Positions 35,238-43,653 of a stretch of 64,000 nt of DNA are shown here, in pieces. The DNA comes from JBCBCP01 sp038530575 (GTDB taxonomy: Bacteria; Pseudomonadota; Alphaproteobacteria; Rhodobacterales; Rhodobacteraceae), in contig JBCBCP010000011.1 of assembly GCA_038530575.1 (NCBI GenBank), positions 1 to 64,000 of the forward strand, in the 5' to 3' direction. A program made the translations under genes and the position numbers. The first letter of the stretch is position 1. Every line of letters begins with the position of its first letter. The notes under the pieces are model-generated. The model was not told where the DNA came from, did not search any database, and saw nothing but the letters and a program-made list of their open reading frames with translations.

Positions 35238-36071
35238 CTCCTGCGCTGTGCTCGCTACGAGCGTGCCATCCGCGGCGTAAATGCTGCCGCGGTTGAAGCC
35301 GCGCGCGCCACCCGACCATGGACTGTCCATGTCGTAGAGGTGCCAGTCCTGGAAGGCGGGCGTTGCGTGAAACCACATGGCGTGGTCCAGCGATGCGCTC
35401 ATGATCTTGCCCTGAAACCAGGTCAGCCCGTGCGGGCGCAGGGACGAGCCCAGAAGGTTCATGTCCGACGCGTAGGCCAAGAGGCAGTGCTGCATCTGCG
35501 GGCTGCAGCCTTCGGCAGCGGACATGCGGAACCACAGGTGGTTGCGGTCATCCGCCGGGCCGGGGTCGAAAAAGTCCCGTGGCGCGACTTCGCGGATGTC
35601 GATGGGGCGCGCGCGCAGGAAATCGGCGCGGTATTTCTCCGGCAGCTTGTCTGCGACTTTGGCGCGCAGCGCCGGGCGATCCTCCAGTCCTTCGGGGCCG
35701 GCCACCTCTGGCGCGCTGTGCTGGTGCTCGGGGCCGTCCTCGGCGATGTGAAAGGACGCGCTCATGTTCAGGATCTGCTTGCCGTGCTGGATCGCCACCA
35801 CGCGCCGAGTGGTGAACGATCCGCCATCGCGGGCCCGGTCCACCTGGTAGATCACCGGGATCTTCGGATCGCCCGGCCGGATGAAATAGGCGTGCAGGGA
35901 ATGGCACAGCCGGTCCGGCACCGTCCGGTAGGCCGCCGCCAGAGCCTGCGCGATGACCTGACCGCCAAAGATACGCGTCGGCGTCTCGCCCCCTTGCCCG
36001 GTCCCACGGAACAGGTCCACCTCCAGCGGTTCGACATCCAGAAGGTCGAGCAAGGTCTCATGTGGGTTCAT
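35199..36071 (-). CDS. tesB: Acyl-CoA thioesterase II
   Basis: The enzyme hydrolyses acyl-CoA to free acid and CoA. It is a double hot-dog protein of 290 residues, matching E. coli TesB. It shows DLFRGTGQGGETPTRIFGGQ near the start, HAYFIRPGDPKIPVIYQVD, the catalytic Asp in ASLDHAMWFH, and the Thr/Gln residues in the final GTLVASTAQEGLIR. It overlaps the upstream acetoacetyl-CoA synthetase gene by 4 bases and may relieve CoA trapping in the pathway. Confidence 0.94.
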   Translation of the reverse strand: MNPHETLLDLLDVEPLEVDLFRGTGQGGETPTRIFGGQVIAQALAAAYRTVPDRLCHSLHAYFIRPGDPKIPVIYQVDRARDGGSFTTRRVVAIQHGKQILNMSASFHIAEDGPEHQHSAPEVAGPEGLEDRPALRAKVADKLPEKYRADFLRARPIDIREVAPRDFFDPGPADDRNHLWFRMSAAEGCSPQMQHCLLAYASDMNLLGSSLRPHGLTWFQGKIMSASLDHAMWFHATPAFQDWHLYDMDSPWSGGARGFNRGSIYAADGTLVASTAQEGLIRPIKPKSDP

Positions 36072-38023
36072 GCGCTGCGCGCCTTTGCATAGTCGACGAA
36101 GATGTCGAAAGAGCTTGGGTTGGCCATAGAGTCGCGGTTTACCACCTTGTCTGCATCACCGCCCAAGAGCAGTTTCTTCACCGGCACCTCCAGCTTCTTG
36201 CCCGACAAGGTGCGGGGCACCTCGGCAATCTGGACGATTTCGTTCGGAATGAACCGCGCCGACACGGCCTGTTTGATTGCCTCGCCGATCTTTGCCTTCA
36301 TCGCGTCATCCAACGCCTGCCCCTCGGCCAGCACGACAAACAGCGGCATAAAGCTTTCGCGGCCAAGATATTCGAGGTCCACAACCAGTGAATCAAGCAC
36401 CTCCGGCAGGCCCTCGACCGCCTGGTAAATCTCGGACGAGCCCATGCGAAGGCCCTTGCGGTTGATTGTGGCGTCGGAGCGGCCATAGATCACCGACGCG
36501 CCGTCTTCGCGGATCGAAATCCAGTCGCCGTGACGCCAGACGCCTGGGTAGGTGTCAAAATACGCGTCATGCAGGCGCGACCCATCATCATCGCCCCAGA
36601 ATTTCAACGGCATGGAGGGCAAGGGCCGGGTGCAGACCAGCTCGCCCACCTCGTCCACCAGCACATTGCCCGACGGGTCATAGGCATAGGTTGCATTCCC
36701 AAGCGCGCGGCACTGCATTTCCCCCTTGCGCACCGGCCGCCCGGGGTGGCCCAGCACGAACGCTCCGGCAATGTCCGTGCCGCCAGAGATCGGGGCGAGC
36801 CAGACGTCGCGTTTCACATCGCGGTAGATCCAGTCATAGGCATCCTCGCTCAGTGGAGAACCGGTAGAGCCGAGCGAGCGCAGCGCGGTCAGGTCCACCT
36901 CGTCATTCGGTGTCACACCCGCCTTCATGCAGCCTGCGAAAAACGCGGCGCCCGCACCGAAATAAGTCAGCGTCTCCGCCGCGACAAAGCGCCAGACCAC
37001 GCCCATGTCCGGGTGGTTGGGCGCGCCATCGAACATCGCAACGCAGGCCCCCTGCCCCAGCGCACCCCATTGCGCATTCCACATAATCCAGCCCGAAGAT
37101 GTGAGCCACGCATAGCGATCATCCGGCCCGACATCCTTGTGCAGCGCTTGCTTGCTTGCCTCTAGCACGATGCCGCCATGGCCATGAACGATTGGTTTTG
37201 GCGTGCCCGTTGTGCCAGACGAATAGACGATCCAGAGGGGATGTTCGAATTCGACCGAAACGGGCTCTGCACGTTCTGAGCTGACCAGCGTTGCCTCCCA
37301 TGGTTTCCAACCTTTGGGAACGTCCGCCACGACCGGCACCATCACGCGCAGTTCGAGGGTCGGCAAGCCAGCGTCGATTTCATGTATCACGCCCTGACGA
37401 TCGATCGTCTTGCCGGCGTGCACATAGCCATCCTGCGCTATCAGAACCTTTGGCTCGATCTGGCGAAACCGGTCGAGGATAGCAACATGGCCCATGTCCG
37501 GCGCGCACAGCGACCAGATCGCGCCCAGCGACGCACTGGCAAGGAAGGCGATCAACGCCACTTCCGTGTTTGGCAGAATGGCGACAACTCGGTCGCCCTT
37601 GGTCACACCCTTCGACCGCATCCACCCGGCGCAGCGCGCCACGCGGTCCGCGAGTTCCGCCCATGTCATCTGGGATTTGCCAAAAGTTTCGGATGTAACG
37701 GTGATGGCAGTCTTTTCACCACGGGTTTGCGCATGGCGCAGCACCGCTGCGGCGTAGTTCATCCGCGCACCGGGACCCCAGACTGCGCCTGGCATACGGT
37801 CTTCGGCCAAAAACCGTTCGGGCGGCGTCGCTGCCGGGATATCGCAATACTCCCATATCGCAGACCAAAACGCTTCCAGATCCGTAACGGACCATTCCCA
37901 GAGCGCGTCGTAGCTGTCGAATGTCAGGCCACGCTCTGCCGCTAGCCAGCGTTCGAACTGGGCGAGGGTTGAGCCTTCGGCACGGTCTGCGCTGGGGGTC
38001 CAAACAATTTCGGGTCGGCTCAT
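36068..38023 (-). CDS. Acetoacetate--CoA ligase
   Basis: The product is an AMP-forming ligase of 651 residues, the length of acetoacetyl-CoA synthetase. It has the ACAS N-terminal domain (FERWLAAERGLTFDSYDALW), IVYSSGTTGTPKPIVHGHGG, ISGGTDIAGAFVLG and the C-terminal GRSDATINRKGLRMGSSEIY. It activates acetoacetate for thiolysis or polymer synthesis. The ATG at 38023 is chosen for its ATGA overlap with the upstream gene; an ATG 9 bases earlier is possible. Confidence 0.92.
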   Translation of the reverse strand: MSRPEIVWTPSADRAEGSTLAQFERWLAAERGLTFDSYDALWEWSVTDLEAFWSAIWEYCDIPAATPPERFLAEDRMPGAVWGPGARMNYAAAVLRHAQTRGEKTAITVTSETFGKSQMTWAELADRVARCAGWMRSKGVTKGDRVVAILPNTEVALIAFLASASLGAIWSLCAPDMGHVAILDRFRQIEPKVLIAQDGYVHAGKTIDRQGVIHEIDAGLPTLELRVMVPVVADVPKGWKPWEATLVSSERAEPVSVEFEHPLWIVYSSGTTGTPKPIVHGHGGIVLEASKQALHKDVGPDDRYAWLTSSGWIMWNAQWGALGQGACVAMFDGAPNHPDMGVVWRFVAAETLTYFGAGAAFFAGCMKAGVTPNDEVDLTALRSLGSTGSPLSEDAYDWIYRDVKRDVWLAPISGGTDIAGAFVLGHPGRPVRKGEMQCRALGNATYAYDPSGNVLVDEVGELVCTRPLPSMPLKFWGDDDGSRLHDAYFDTYPGVWRHGDWISIREDGASVIYGRSDATINRKGLRMGSSEIYQAVEGLPEVLDSLVVDLEYLGRESFMPLFVVLAEGQALDDAMKAKIGEAIKQAVSARFIPNEIVQIAEVPRTLSGKKLEVPVKKLLLGGDADKVVNRDSMANPSSFDIFVDYAKARSA

Positions 38024-39228
38024 GACAGGCATCCGTGCACAAGGGCTTTGAGTTCGGGCCGCGCGGGATAGCTGGAGGACGGGGCGAGTTGGGTGAAAAA
38101 CAGTGCGCTAAGGCGGTGCACCGGGTCGCTCCAGAAAAAGGTGGACGCCATGCCACCCCAGCTGAAATCCCCGACCGATCCGGGCACGCGGGCGCGGGCC
38201 GGGTCAATGACAACCGCGCCGCCGATGCCAAAGCCCATGCCCTCCATTGGCTGTTCGGCAAAGCTGGCCGGGCCCATCGATGCAATGTCACCCGGCAAAT
38301 GGTTGCGCTGCATGAAGGCCATGGTTGCGGGCGATACCAGCCCGGCGCCGCCCGTGCGAAGCGCCTCAGCGAATTTGGCGTAGTCATCGATCGTGCCGAC
38401 GAGGCCGCCGCCGCCGGAATGCAGTGTGGGCGCGTGGTAGGCGCTGGCGTCCGGCGCGTCGACAAGGCGCAGAGGCTCGCCGCCTTTTTCCTGCGCGTTC
38501 AAGTCCATCGCCCCGCCTGCCAGCGGGGTATAGAGTGCGGCAAACCGATCTGCCGCATGGGGCGGCACGGCAAAGTCGGTCTCGTACATGCCCAGAGGTT
38601 CGAACACCCGTGCGGCCATAACCGCACCAAGACTTTGGCCCGTCATCTCTTCGATCACGCAGCCAATCACATCGATGCCCACGGAATATTCCCAGCGGGT
38701 CCCCGGCCGAAACGCCAGCGGCAGCGCCGCGACCTTGCCGGTGACGTCGCGAAGGCTGCCCTGCCCGTGCTTGTAGACCAGGTCTTCGACCTGCATCGCC
38801 TCCGCCAGCAGCCCGGGATTGAACGGGTAGGACAGACCGGATGTGTGCGTCAGCAGTTGATGCAGCGTCGGCGGCGCGCAGGGCTGCACCTGATCCAGTG
38901 CGCTGGCCCCGGGCACAAGACAGTGCATATCCGCAAATTCAGGCAACACCGCGCTGACCGGCGCGTCAAGGTGGATCACCCCCTCTTCAACCAGCATCAT
39001 CATGACCAGCGAGGTCACCGGCTTGGTCATCGAATAGATGCGCGCGACGGTGTTTCGCTCCCACGGCGCGCCTGTGTCCACATCGCGCTGACCGCAGGTG
39101 TCGAAGAACACCTCATGTCCGTCCTGAAGGATCAGCGTGCTGCACCCGGCAAATTTTCGGGCGTCTACATACCGCTGCATCCATGCGGAGATGCGGTGCG
39201 CTTTGGCGGGATCGAAACTGAGGCTCAT
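38020..39228 (-). CDS. Serine hydrolase, class C beta-lactamase family
   Basis: The product is an EstB/penicillin-binding-protein-like esterase of 402 residues without a signal peptide. The nucleophile motif is SMTK (IYSMTKPVTS), followed by the Tyr motif YSVGIDVIG and a HSGGGG segment near residue 285. Family members are esterases or peptidases rather than antibiotic-resistance enzymes. In this acyl-CoA context it may hydrolyse an ester or lactone substrate. Both ends overlap neighbouring genes by 4 bases. Confidence 0.9.
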   Translation of the reverse strand: MSLSFDPAKAHRISAWMQRYVDARKFAGCSTLILQDGHEVFFDTCGQRDVDTGAPWERNTVARIYSMTKPVTSLVMMMLVEEGVIHLDAPVSAVLPEFADMHCLVPGASALDQVQPCAPPTLHQLLTHTSGLSYPFNPGLLAEAMQVEDLVYKHGQGSLRDVTGKVAALPLAFRPGTRWEYSVGIDVIGCVIEEMTGQSLGAVMAARVFEPLGMYETDFAVPPHAADRFAALYTPLAGGAMDLNAQEKGGEPLRLVDAPDASAYHAPTLHSGGGGLVGTIDDYAKFAEALRTGGAGLVSPATMAFMQRNHLPGDIASMGPASFAEQPMEGMGFGIGGAVVIDPARARVPGSVGDFSWGGMASTFFWSDPVHRLSALFFTQLAPSSSYPARPELKALVHGCLS

Positions 39229-39962
39229 GCGAGCATCCGGGCCATTGCAGCCCGCGCCGTGTCGCTGATCCAAGCAGTGTCCGAGGCTTCCTCCGCGCGG
39301 CAGGCGGCGCGAATGGCCGCAAGAGTCTGCCCGCGCAGCTGGGATTTCACTCTTGCAAATGCAGCCGGTGGGCTTTGCGCCATCGCTGATGCCTTAGCTT
39401 TTGCGGCGGCCAAAACGGCGTCGGGAGGCAAAACCTCGTCAACGATACCGCGTTCCAAAGCCGCTTGCGCGCCTATGGGCTGGCCCGGGAGCATAAGGCG
39501 GCGTGCCTCGACAGGCCCAAGCTCTGCCTGCGCGATACCAAGCGGGCCGGCCGGGAAATCCACGCCGACTCGCACCTCGGCTAAACCAAATTGTGCCTCA
39601 TGCCCCGCGATCCGCCAGTCAGACGCCAGCACGAAAAAGAGACCTCCCGCAATGGCCGACCCTGCAGCGGCACACACCACTGGCACAGGCGCTGCATAAA
39701 GCGCGACAAACGCTCGGTTCAGCCCGGCGACAATCCGCGCGGCTTCACCTGCATCGGCACCTTGAGCGTATTTCAGGTTCAGCCCGGCGCTCAGAACACG
39801 GTGCGCCGAAGCGATAACCAGAGCCTCGGCGTTCATGCTCTCGACTACTTCCGCAAAAACCTCGAGCCGGTCCGCGGTCAGTGCGTTCACCGGCCCGCCA
39901 TCCAGCACCAGAGTGACCACCCCGTCTGGCCCGCGCTCCGGCTTGATCCAATCTTCCGTCAT
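39225..39962 (-). CDS. Crotonase-family protein lacking one hydratase Glu
   Basis: The product has 245 residues of the enoyl-CoA hydratase/isomerase family. The oxyanion hole AIAGGLFFVLASD and the second catalytic Glu in FGLAEVRVG are present. The first hydratase Glu (as in GGGFE) is replaced by Phe. That pattern fits an enoyl-CoA isomerase or another crotonase reaction better than hydration. It is the first gene of the minus-strand operon running to tesB. Confidence 0.88.
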   Translation of the reverse strand: MTEDWIKPERGPDGVVTLVLDGGPVNALTADRLEVFAEVVESMNAEALVIASAHRVLSAGLNLKYAQGADAGEAARIVAGLNRAFVALYAAPVPVVCAAAGSAIAGGLFFVLASDWRIAGHEAQFGLAEVRVGVDFPAGPLGIAQAELGPVEARRLMLPGQPIGAQAALERGIVDEVLPPDAVLAAAKAKASAMAQSPPAAFARVKSQLRGQTLAAIRAACRAEEASDTAWISDTARAAMARMLA

Positions 39963-40105
39963 GGCTCCAGAATGGCCTCAGGTCCCGCCAATTGCCAAGG
40001 GTCAATGCCGTCTTTCGGGTCAGAAAGTGCTTTCGCTCCGCACCGGGCCAGACCACTGGACGGATTGGCCCAGCGCCCCTAGCCTGAGCCTCAAGGGGGA
40101 TCATC

Positions 40106-40714
40106 ATGAAACTTTACTTTGCGCCGAACACACGGGCTGTTCGGATCGCGTGGCTGCTCGAGGAACTTGGCCTCGATTACACACTTGAACGCTATACGCT
40201 GGGTGACCCGGCCATGCGGGCGCCGGAATTCCGCGCCGTCAACCCGATGGGCCGCGTGCCCGTTCTGCAGGATGGCGACGTCCGCCTGTCGGAGTCGGGC
40301 GCTATCGTGCAATATCTGCTCGCCCGCCATGGGGACGGCGCATTGCAACCCGGCCCGGACAGTCCCGATTTTCCGGCCTATCTCCAGTGGCTGCACTATG
40401 CTGAAGGTATGCTGATGCCGCCGATCAACACGATCGTGGTCGAGACGATCCTCCTACCCGAAGACCGCCGGTCCGAACCGCATGTCAAACGTGCGGTCAA
40501 GCTGCTGGGCCAGATGCTGCAAAGCATCGAGGCGCACATGTCAGACGGGCGCGCCTTTCTCGCGAACGACTTTTCGGGGGCGGATATCATGCTGGGCCAT
40601 GCCATCGCCGCGGCCCGTAGGTTTGGCGCGGATTTTGAAACGCTGCCGCATCTGTCCGCCTATCTGGACCGCCTCGCTGCACGTCCCGCGTGGCAGAAGG
40701 CGCACAGCTTGTGA
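40106..40714 (+). CDS. Glutathione S-transferase family protein
   Basis: The product has 202 residues. The thioredoxin-like N-terminal half has LYFAPNTRAVRIAWLLEELG, cis-Pro in MGRVPVLQDGD and the glutathione-binding LSESGAIVQYLL. The helical C-terminal domain holds FSGADIMLGHAIAAA. It starts a three-gene operon with an SDR-like gene and a kappa-type GST/HCCA isomerase. A glutathione-dependent step in the catabolic pathway is plausible, as is detoxification. Confidence 0.92.
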   Translation: MKLYFAPNTRAVRIAWLLEELGLDYTLERYTLGDPAMRAPEFRAVNPMGRVPVLQDGDVRLSESGAIVQYLLARHGDGALQPGPDSPDFPAYLQWLHYAEGMLMPPINTIVVETILLPEDRRSEPHVKRAVKLLGQMLQSIEAHMSDGRAFLANDFSGADIMLGHAIAAARRFGADFETLPHLSAYLDRLAARPAWQKAHSL

Positions 40715-41421
40715 GCGGGCATATCCTGATCGTCGGCGCGGGCGACTATATCGGAGCCGCGATCGCGCGCCGCTTTGCCGCCGGTGGATTTTACGTCAGC
40801 ATGGGCCGCCGCAATGGGGACAAGCTCGCGGCCTTGGTGGATGAGCTTGGCACCGCCACCGGCTACAGCCTCGACGCGCGAGACGAGGACGTCGTCGAGG
40901 CCCGATTTGACGAGATCGAGGCGGCGGGCGGCCCGCTGGACCTGGTGATTTTCAACGTCGGCGGCAATGTGCGCTTTGGCATCCGGGATACAACCACGCG
41001 GGTCTACCGCAAGGTCTGGGAAATGGCCTGTCTGGGCGGGTTCCACACCGGCCGCGCTGCCTCAAGCCGCATGGTGCCGCGCGGCAAGGGCGCGATCTTT
41101 TTTACCGGCGCCAGCGCGTCCTTGCGCGGAAATGCCGGATTTGCCGCCTTCGCGTCGGCGAAATCGGCGCTGCGCACCACCGCGCAGTCCATGGCGCGCG
41201 AGTTGGGGCCACTGGGCATCCACGTCGCGCACCTTGTCATCGACGCGGGCGTCGACACCGAATGGGTACGAGAGATTTACGCAAATGCAGGCAGACCCAT
41301 TGAAGAGGGCGACCTCATGAACCCCGCGTCTGTCGCGGAGGCTTACTGGTCTCTCTACCACCAACCCCGCGACGCATGGACGTTCGAGATGGACATACGC
41401 CCCCACAAGGAGACCTGGTAA
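40711..41421 (+). CDS. SDR-fold protein with Phe in place of the catalytic Tyr
   Basis: The product has 236 residues and keeps a variant glycine motif (IVGAGDYIGAAIARRF). The Ser position (FFTGASAS) and Lys of the active site are present. The catalytic Tyr is Phe147 in FASAK (TTC at 41149-41151). NNAG is replaced by NVGG. It starts at GTG overlapping the GST stop (GTGA). It is likely an atypical or non-oxidoreductase SDR. Confidence 0.88.
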   Translation: MSGHILIVGAGDYIGAAIARRFAAGGFYVSMGRRNGDKLAALVDELGTATGYSLDARDEDVVEARFDEIEAAGGPLDLVIFNVGGNVRFGIRDTTTRVYRKVWEMACLGGFHTGRAASSRMVPRGKGAIFFTGASASLRGNAGFAAFASAKSALRTTAQSMARELGPLGIHVAHLVIDAGVDTEWVREIYANAGRPIEEGDLMNPASVAEAYWSLYHQPRDAWTFEMDIRPHKETW

Positions 41422-42030
41422 ATGCCTGAGGCACCCAAGGAAATCACCTATATCTACGACTTTGCCAGCCCCAACGGCTATTTCGTGCACAAGGTCCTGC
41501 CCCGCATCGCGGAAAAACATGGCGCGACGCTGACCTATCGCCCGGCTCTTTTGGGCGGGATCTTCAAGGCGACGAACAACCAGGCGCCGATGATGGCGTT
41601 TTCGAACGTGACGGGCAAACTGGCCTACCAGCGGCTCGAAATTCAGCGCTTCATCGAACGGCACGGGCTGAGCTTTACGTGGAACCCCGCATTTCCGATC
41701 AACACGCTGCCGCTGATGCGGGCAGCCGTGTTTGCCGAAGGAAAGCCTTGGAAGCAGTCCTATATCGATGCGGTCATGGACGCGATGTGGCTGGACGCCA
41801 AGGACATGGGCAAACCTGACGTGATTGGGCAGGTGCTGACAGACGCCGGCCTGCCCGTGGAAGAGGTCATGGCCGCTACGCAGGACGCGGGTGTGAAGGC
41901 GCAACTCGCCGAGTTGACGGACGCGGCCGTGGCGCGCGGGGTCTTTGGCCTGCCAACTATGTTTATCGAGGATGAAATGTTCTTTGGCAAAGACAGCCTG
42001 GATGATCTGGACTGGCGGCTTGGGGGGTAA
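41422..42030 (+). CDS. 2-hydroxychromene-2-carboxylate isomerase family protein (DsbA/GST-kappa fold)
   Basis: The product has 202 residues. It has the glutathione-activating Ser in YDFASPNGYF, LTYRPALLGGIFKATNN, an INTLPLMRAA helix and the cis-Pro GVFGLPTMFIEDEMFFGKD near the C-terminus. Characterised members isomerise an aromatic side-chain intermediate using glutathione, but many homologues act on other substrates. It starts directly after the SDR-like gene's stop. Hairpin repeats begin one base after its own stop. Confidence 0.9.
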   Translation: MPEAPKEITYIYDFASPNGYFVHKVLPRIAEKHGATLTYRPALLGGIFKATNNQAPMMAFSNVTGKLAYQRLEIQRFIERHGLSFTWNPAFPINTLPLMRAAVFAEGKPWKQSYIDAVMDAMWLDAKDMGKPDVIGQVLTDAGLPVEEVMAATQDAGVKAQLAELTDAAVARGVFGLPTMFIEDEMFFGKDSLDDLDWRLGG

Positions 42031-42103
42031 GGCAATCCTTTGAAGGATTGCCAGCCTGTCAATTCTTCAAGATTTGACCCATCGCGTTTCTTCAAAGAAA
42101 CGC
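42031..42103. repeat. Array of short hairpins behind the HCCA isomerase gene
   Basis: Three inverted repeats stand in a row: GGCAATCCTT-TG-AAGGATTGCC (42031-42052), GTCAATTCTT-C-AAGATTTGAC with one mismatch (42058-42078), and GCGTTTCTT-CA-AAGAAACGC (42084-42103). They share the CTT-n-AAG type centre with the array at 35139. The second is nearly the same sequence as that array's first unit. Confidence 0.75.
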
Positions 42104-42130
42104 CTTCGGAGGGGTGGTAGCGCTCCGCGC

Positions 42131-42194
42131 GTGATTTTGCCAAACGCTCCCCCGGAGCGTTTGCCCCGCCCGAGGGCGGGGTTCGCAAAATCAC
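42131..42194. terminator. Nested hairpin structure between convergent genes
   Basis: An outer stem GTGATTTTGC / GCAAAATCAC (42131-42140 and 42185-42194) encloses two inner hairpins, CAAACGCTCC / GGAGCGTTTG and CCCCGCCC / GGGCGGGG. The outer right arm covers the stop codon of the LivF-type gene. A branched two-way terminator is likely. Confidence 0.6.
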
Positions 42195-42892
42195 ACCTCC
42201 AGCCACTCCTTGCGCACATCGTCGCGGTCTTTCAGCTCCGCGGGCGTGCCCTCGAACACAACCTGACCGTGCCCCATCACATAGACCCGGTCGGCGATAT
42301 CCAGGGCAATTGACAGCTTCTGCTCGACCAGCAGGGTCGCAATGCCCCGCTTGGCGATCTCCTTGAGCAGCTCCGCCACCCGTTGCACCATCTGCGGCGA
42401 CAGCCCCTCGGTCGGCTCGTCAATCATCACCAGGTCTGGATCGCCCATCAGCGTCCGGCACATGGTCAGCATTTGCTGTTCCCCGCCAGACAGCACTGAC
42501 GCTTCGACGTCTGCGCGCCGCTCAAGGTTTTCGAACAGATTGAACATGTCCTGCATCGACCAGCGACCCGACCCGTCCTTCTGCCCCGGCTTGAGGCCGA
42601 GGATAAGGTTCTGCCGCGTCGTCAGACCTGGAAAGATATCGCGGTTCTCCGGCACATAGCCGATGCCAAGGTTCGCCACCTCAAAGGCCTTTTTGCCCGA
42701 AATCGGCTGACCTTTGAACGTCACGGTCCCGACGGGCTCAACCTCGCCCATGATGGCTTTGCAGGTGGTGGACCGGCCAACCCCGTTGCGGCCCAGCAAG
42801 GCGACGATCTCGCCCTCGCCGATATTCAGGTTAACCCCCTGCAGGATGTGCGATTTGCCGTAATAGGCGTGAAGATCAGTAACATCGAGCAT
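42191..42892 (-). CDS. LivF-type ABC transporter ATP-binding protein (Arg in Walker A)
   Basis: This is the ATPase of the second Liv-type importer, 233 residues. The signature is LSGGEQQM and Walker B is LVMIDEPTEGLSP, followed by LLVEQKLSIALDIAD. The Walker A reads GRNGVGRST: the usually invariant Lys is Arg (codon CGG). The same substitution occurs in a known branch of LivF homologues, so it may be tolerated. It is the last gene of the livKHMGF-type order, one base overlapping the LivG-type gene. Confidence 0.92.
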   Translation of the reverse strand: MLDVTDLHAYYGKSHILQGVNLNIGEGEIVALLGRNGVGRSTTCKAIMGEVEPVGTVTFKGQPISGKKAFEVANLGIGYVPENRDIFPGLTTRQNLILGLKPGQKDGSGRWSMQDMFNLFENLERRADVEASVLSGGEQQMLTMCRTLMGDPDLVMIDEPTEGLSPQMVQRVAELLKEIAKRGIATLLVEQKLSIALDIADRVYVMGHGQVVFEGTPAELKDRDDVRKEWLEV

Positions 42893-43653
42893 CAGTGTTC
42901 GGCCTCCAATGCCGCGCCGAGATAGGCTTCCTGCACCTTGGGGTTTGCCCGCACATCAGGCGGCGTTCCGGTCGCGATGATTTCGCCATAGACGAGCACG
43001 CTGATCCGGTCGGCAAGGCCAAAGACAACGCCCATGTCATGCTCGACCACCACCAGCGTCCGATCTTCGGTCACCTTGCGGATCAGATCGACGATATAGT
43101 CGGTCTCCGAATGGCTCATACCAGCCGTCGGCTCGTCCAGCATGATCACGTCCGCGCCGCCGGCGATGGTTATCCCGATCTCGAGCGCGCGCTGCTCTGC
43201 ATAAGACAAAACGCCTGCAGGCAGATCGCGCCGCCCCGTCAGGTTGATCTGCTCGAGGATGGCGTCGGCCCCTTCGTTCAGCTCCCGCGAGCGGCCCACC
43301 ATGGACCAGAAGTTGTACTTGTAACCCATCGACCACAAGAGCGAGCAGCGCACGTTTTCAAACACGCTCATCTTTGGGAAGATGTTGGTGATCTGGAAAC
43401 TACGCGACAGACCTTTGCGGTTGATCTCGAACGGGGCGAGCCCGGCCAGATCTTCACCATGCAGGCGCACGTGGCCACTGGTCTGCGGGAAACGGCCAGT
43501 GATCAGGTTGAACAGCGTGGACTTGCCTGCCCCGTTTGGCCCGATAATCGCGTGGCGTTCGCCCTTGGCGATGCTCAGATCCACGCCGCGGATAATCTCG
43601 GCCTTGCCAAAGCTCTTCTTCAGCCCGTCCAGCTCAAGTGCTGCAGCAACCAT
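42892..43653 (-). CDS. LivG-type ABC transporter ATP-binding protein
   Basis: The product has 253 residues with Walker A GPNGAGKST, signature LSYAEQRALEIG, Walker B VIMLDEPTAGMS and the VVVEHDMGVVFGLAD switch. It has the C-terminal LivG tail (RANPKVQEAYLGA). The ATG at 43653 forms TGATG with the LivM-type stop; a longer frame upstream is antisense noise. It provides the ATP hydrolysis with the LivF-type partner. Confidence 0.94.
   Translation of the reverse strand: MVAAALELDGLKKSFGKAEIIRGVDLSIAKGERHAIIGPNGAGKSTLFNLITGRFPQTSGHVRLHGEDLAGLAPFEINRKGLSRSFQITNIFPKMSVFENVRCSLLWSMGYKYNFWSMVGRSRELNEGADAILEQINLTGRRDLPAGVLSYAEQRALEIGITIAGGADVIMLDEPTAGMSHSETDYIVDLIRKVTEDRTLVVVEHDMGVVFGLADRISVLVYGEIIATGTPPDVRANPKVQEAYLGAALEAEH

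Noticed and set aside
38020..39228. Beta-lactam resistance gene
   Set aside because: The protein has no signal peptide and sits in an acyl-CoA operon. The motif pattern fits EstB-type esterases.
38035..39699. Long plus-strand open frame opposite the serine hydrolase and crotonase
   Set aside because: It runs across two well supported minus-strand genes and shows no domain.
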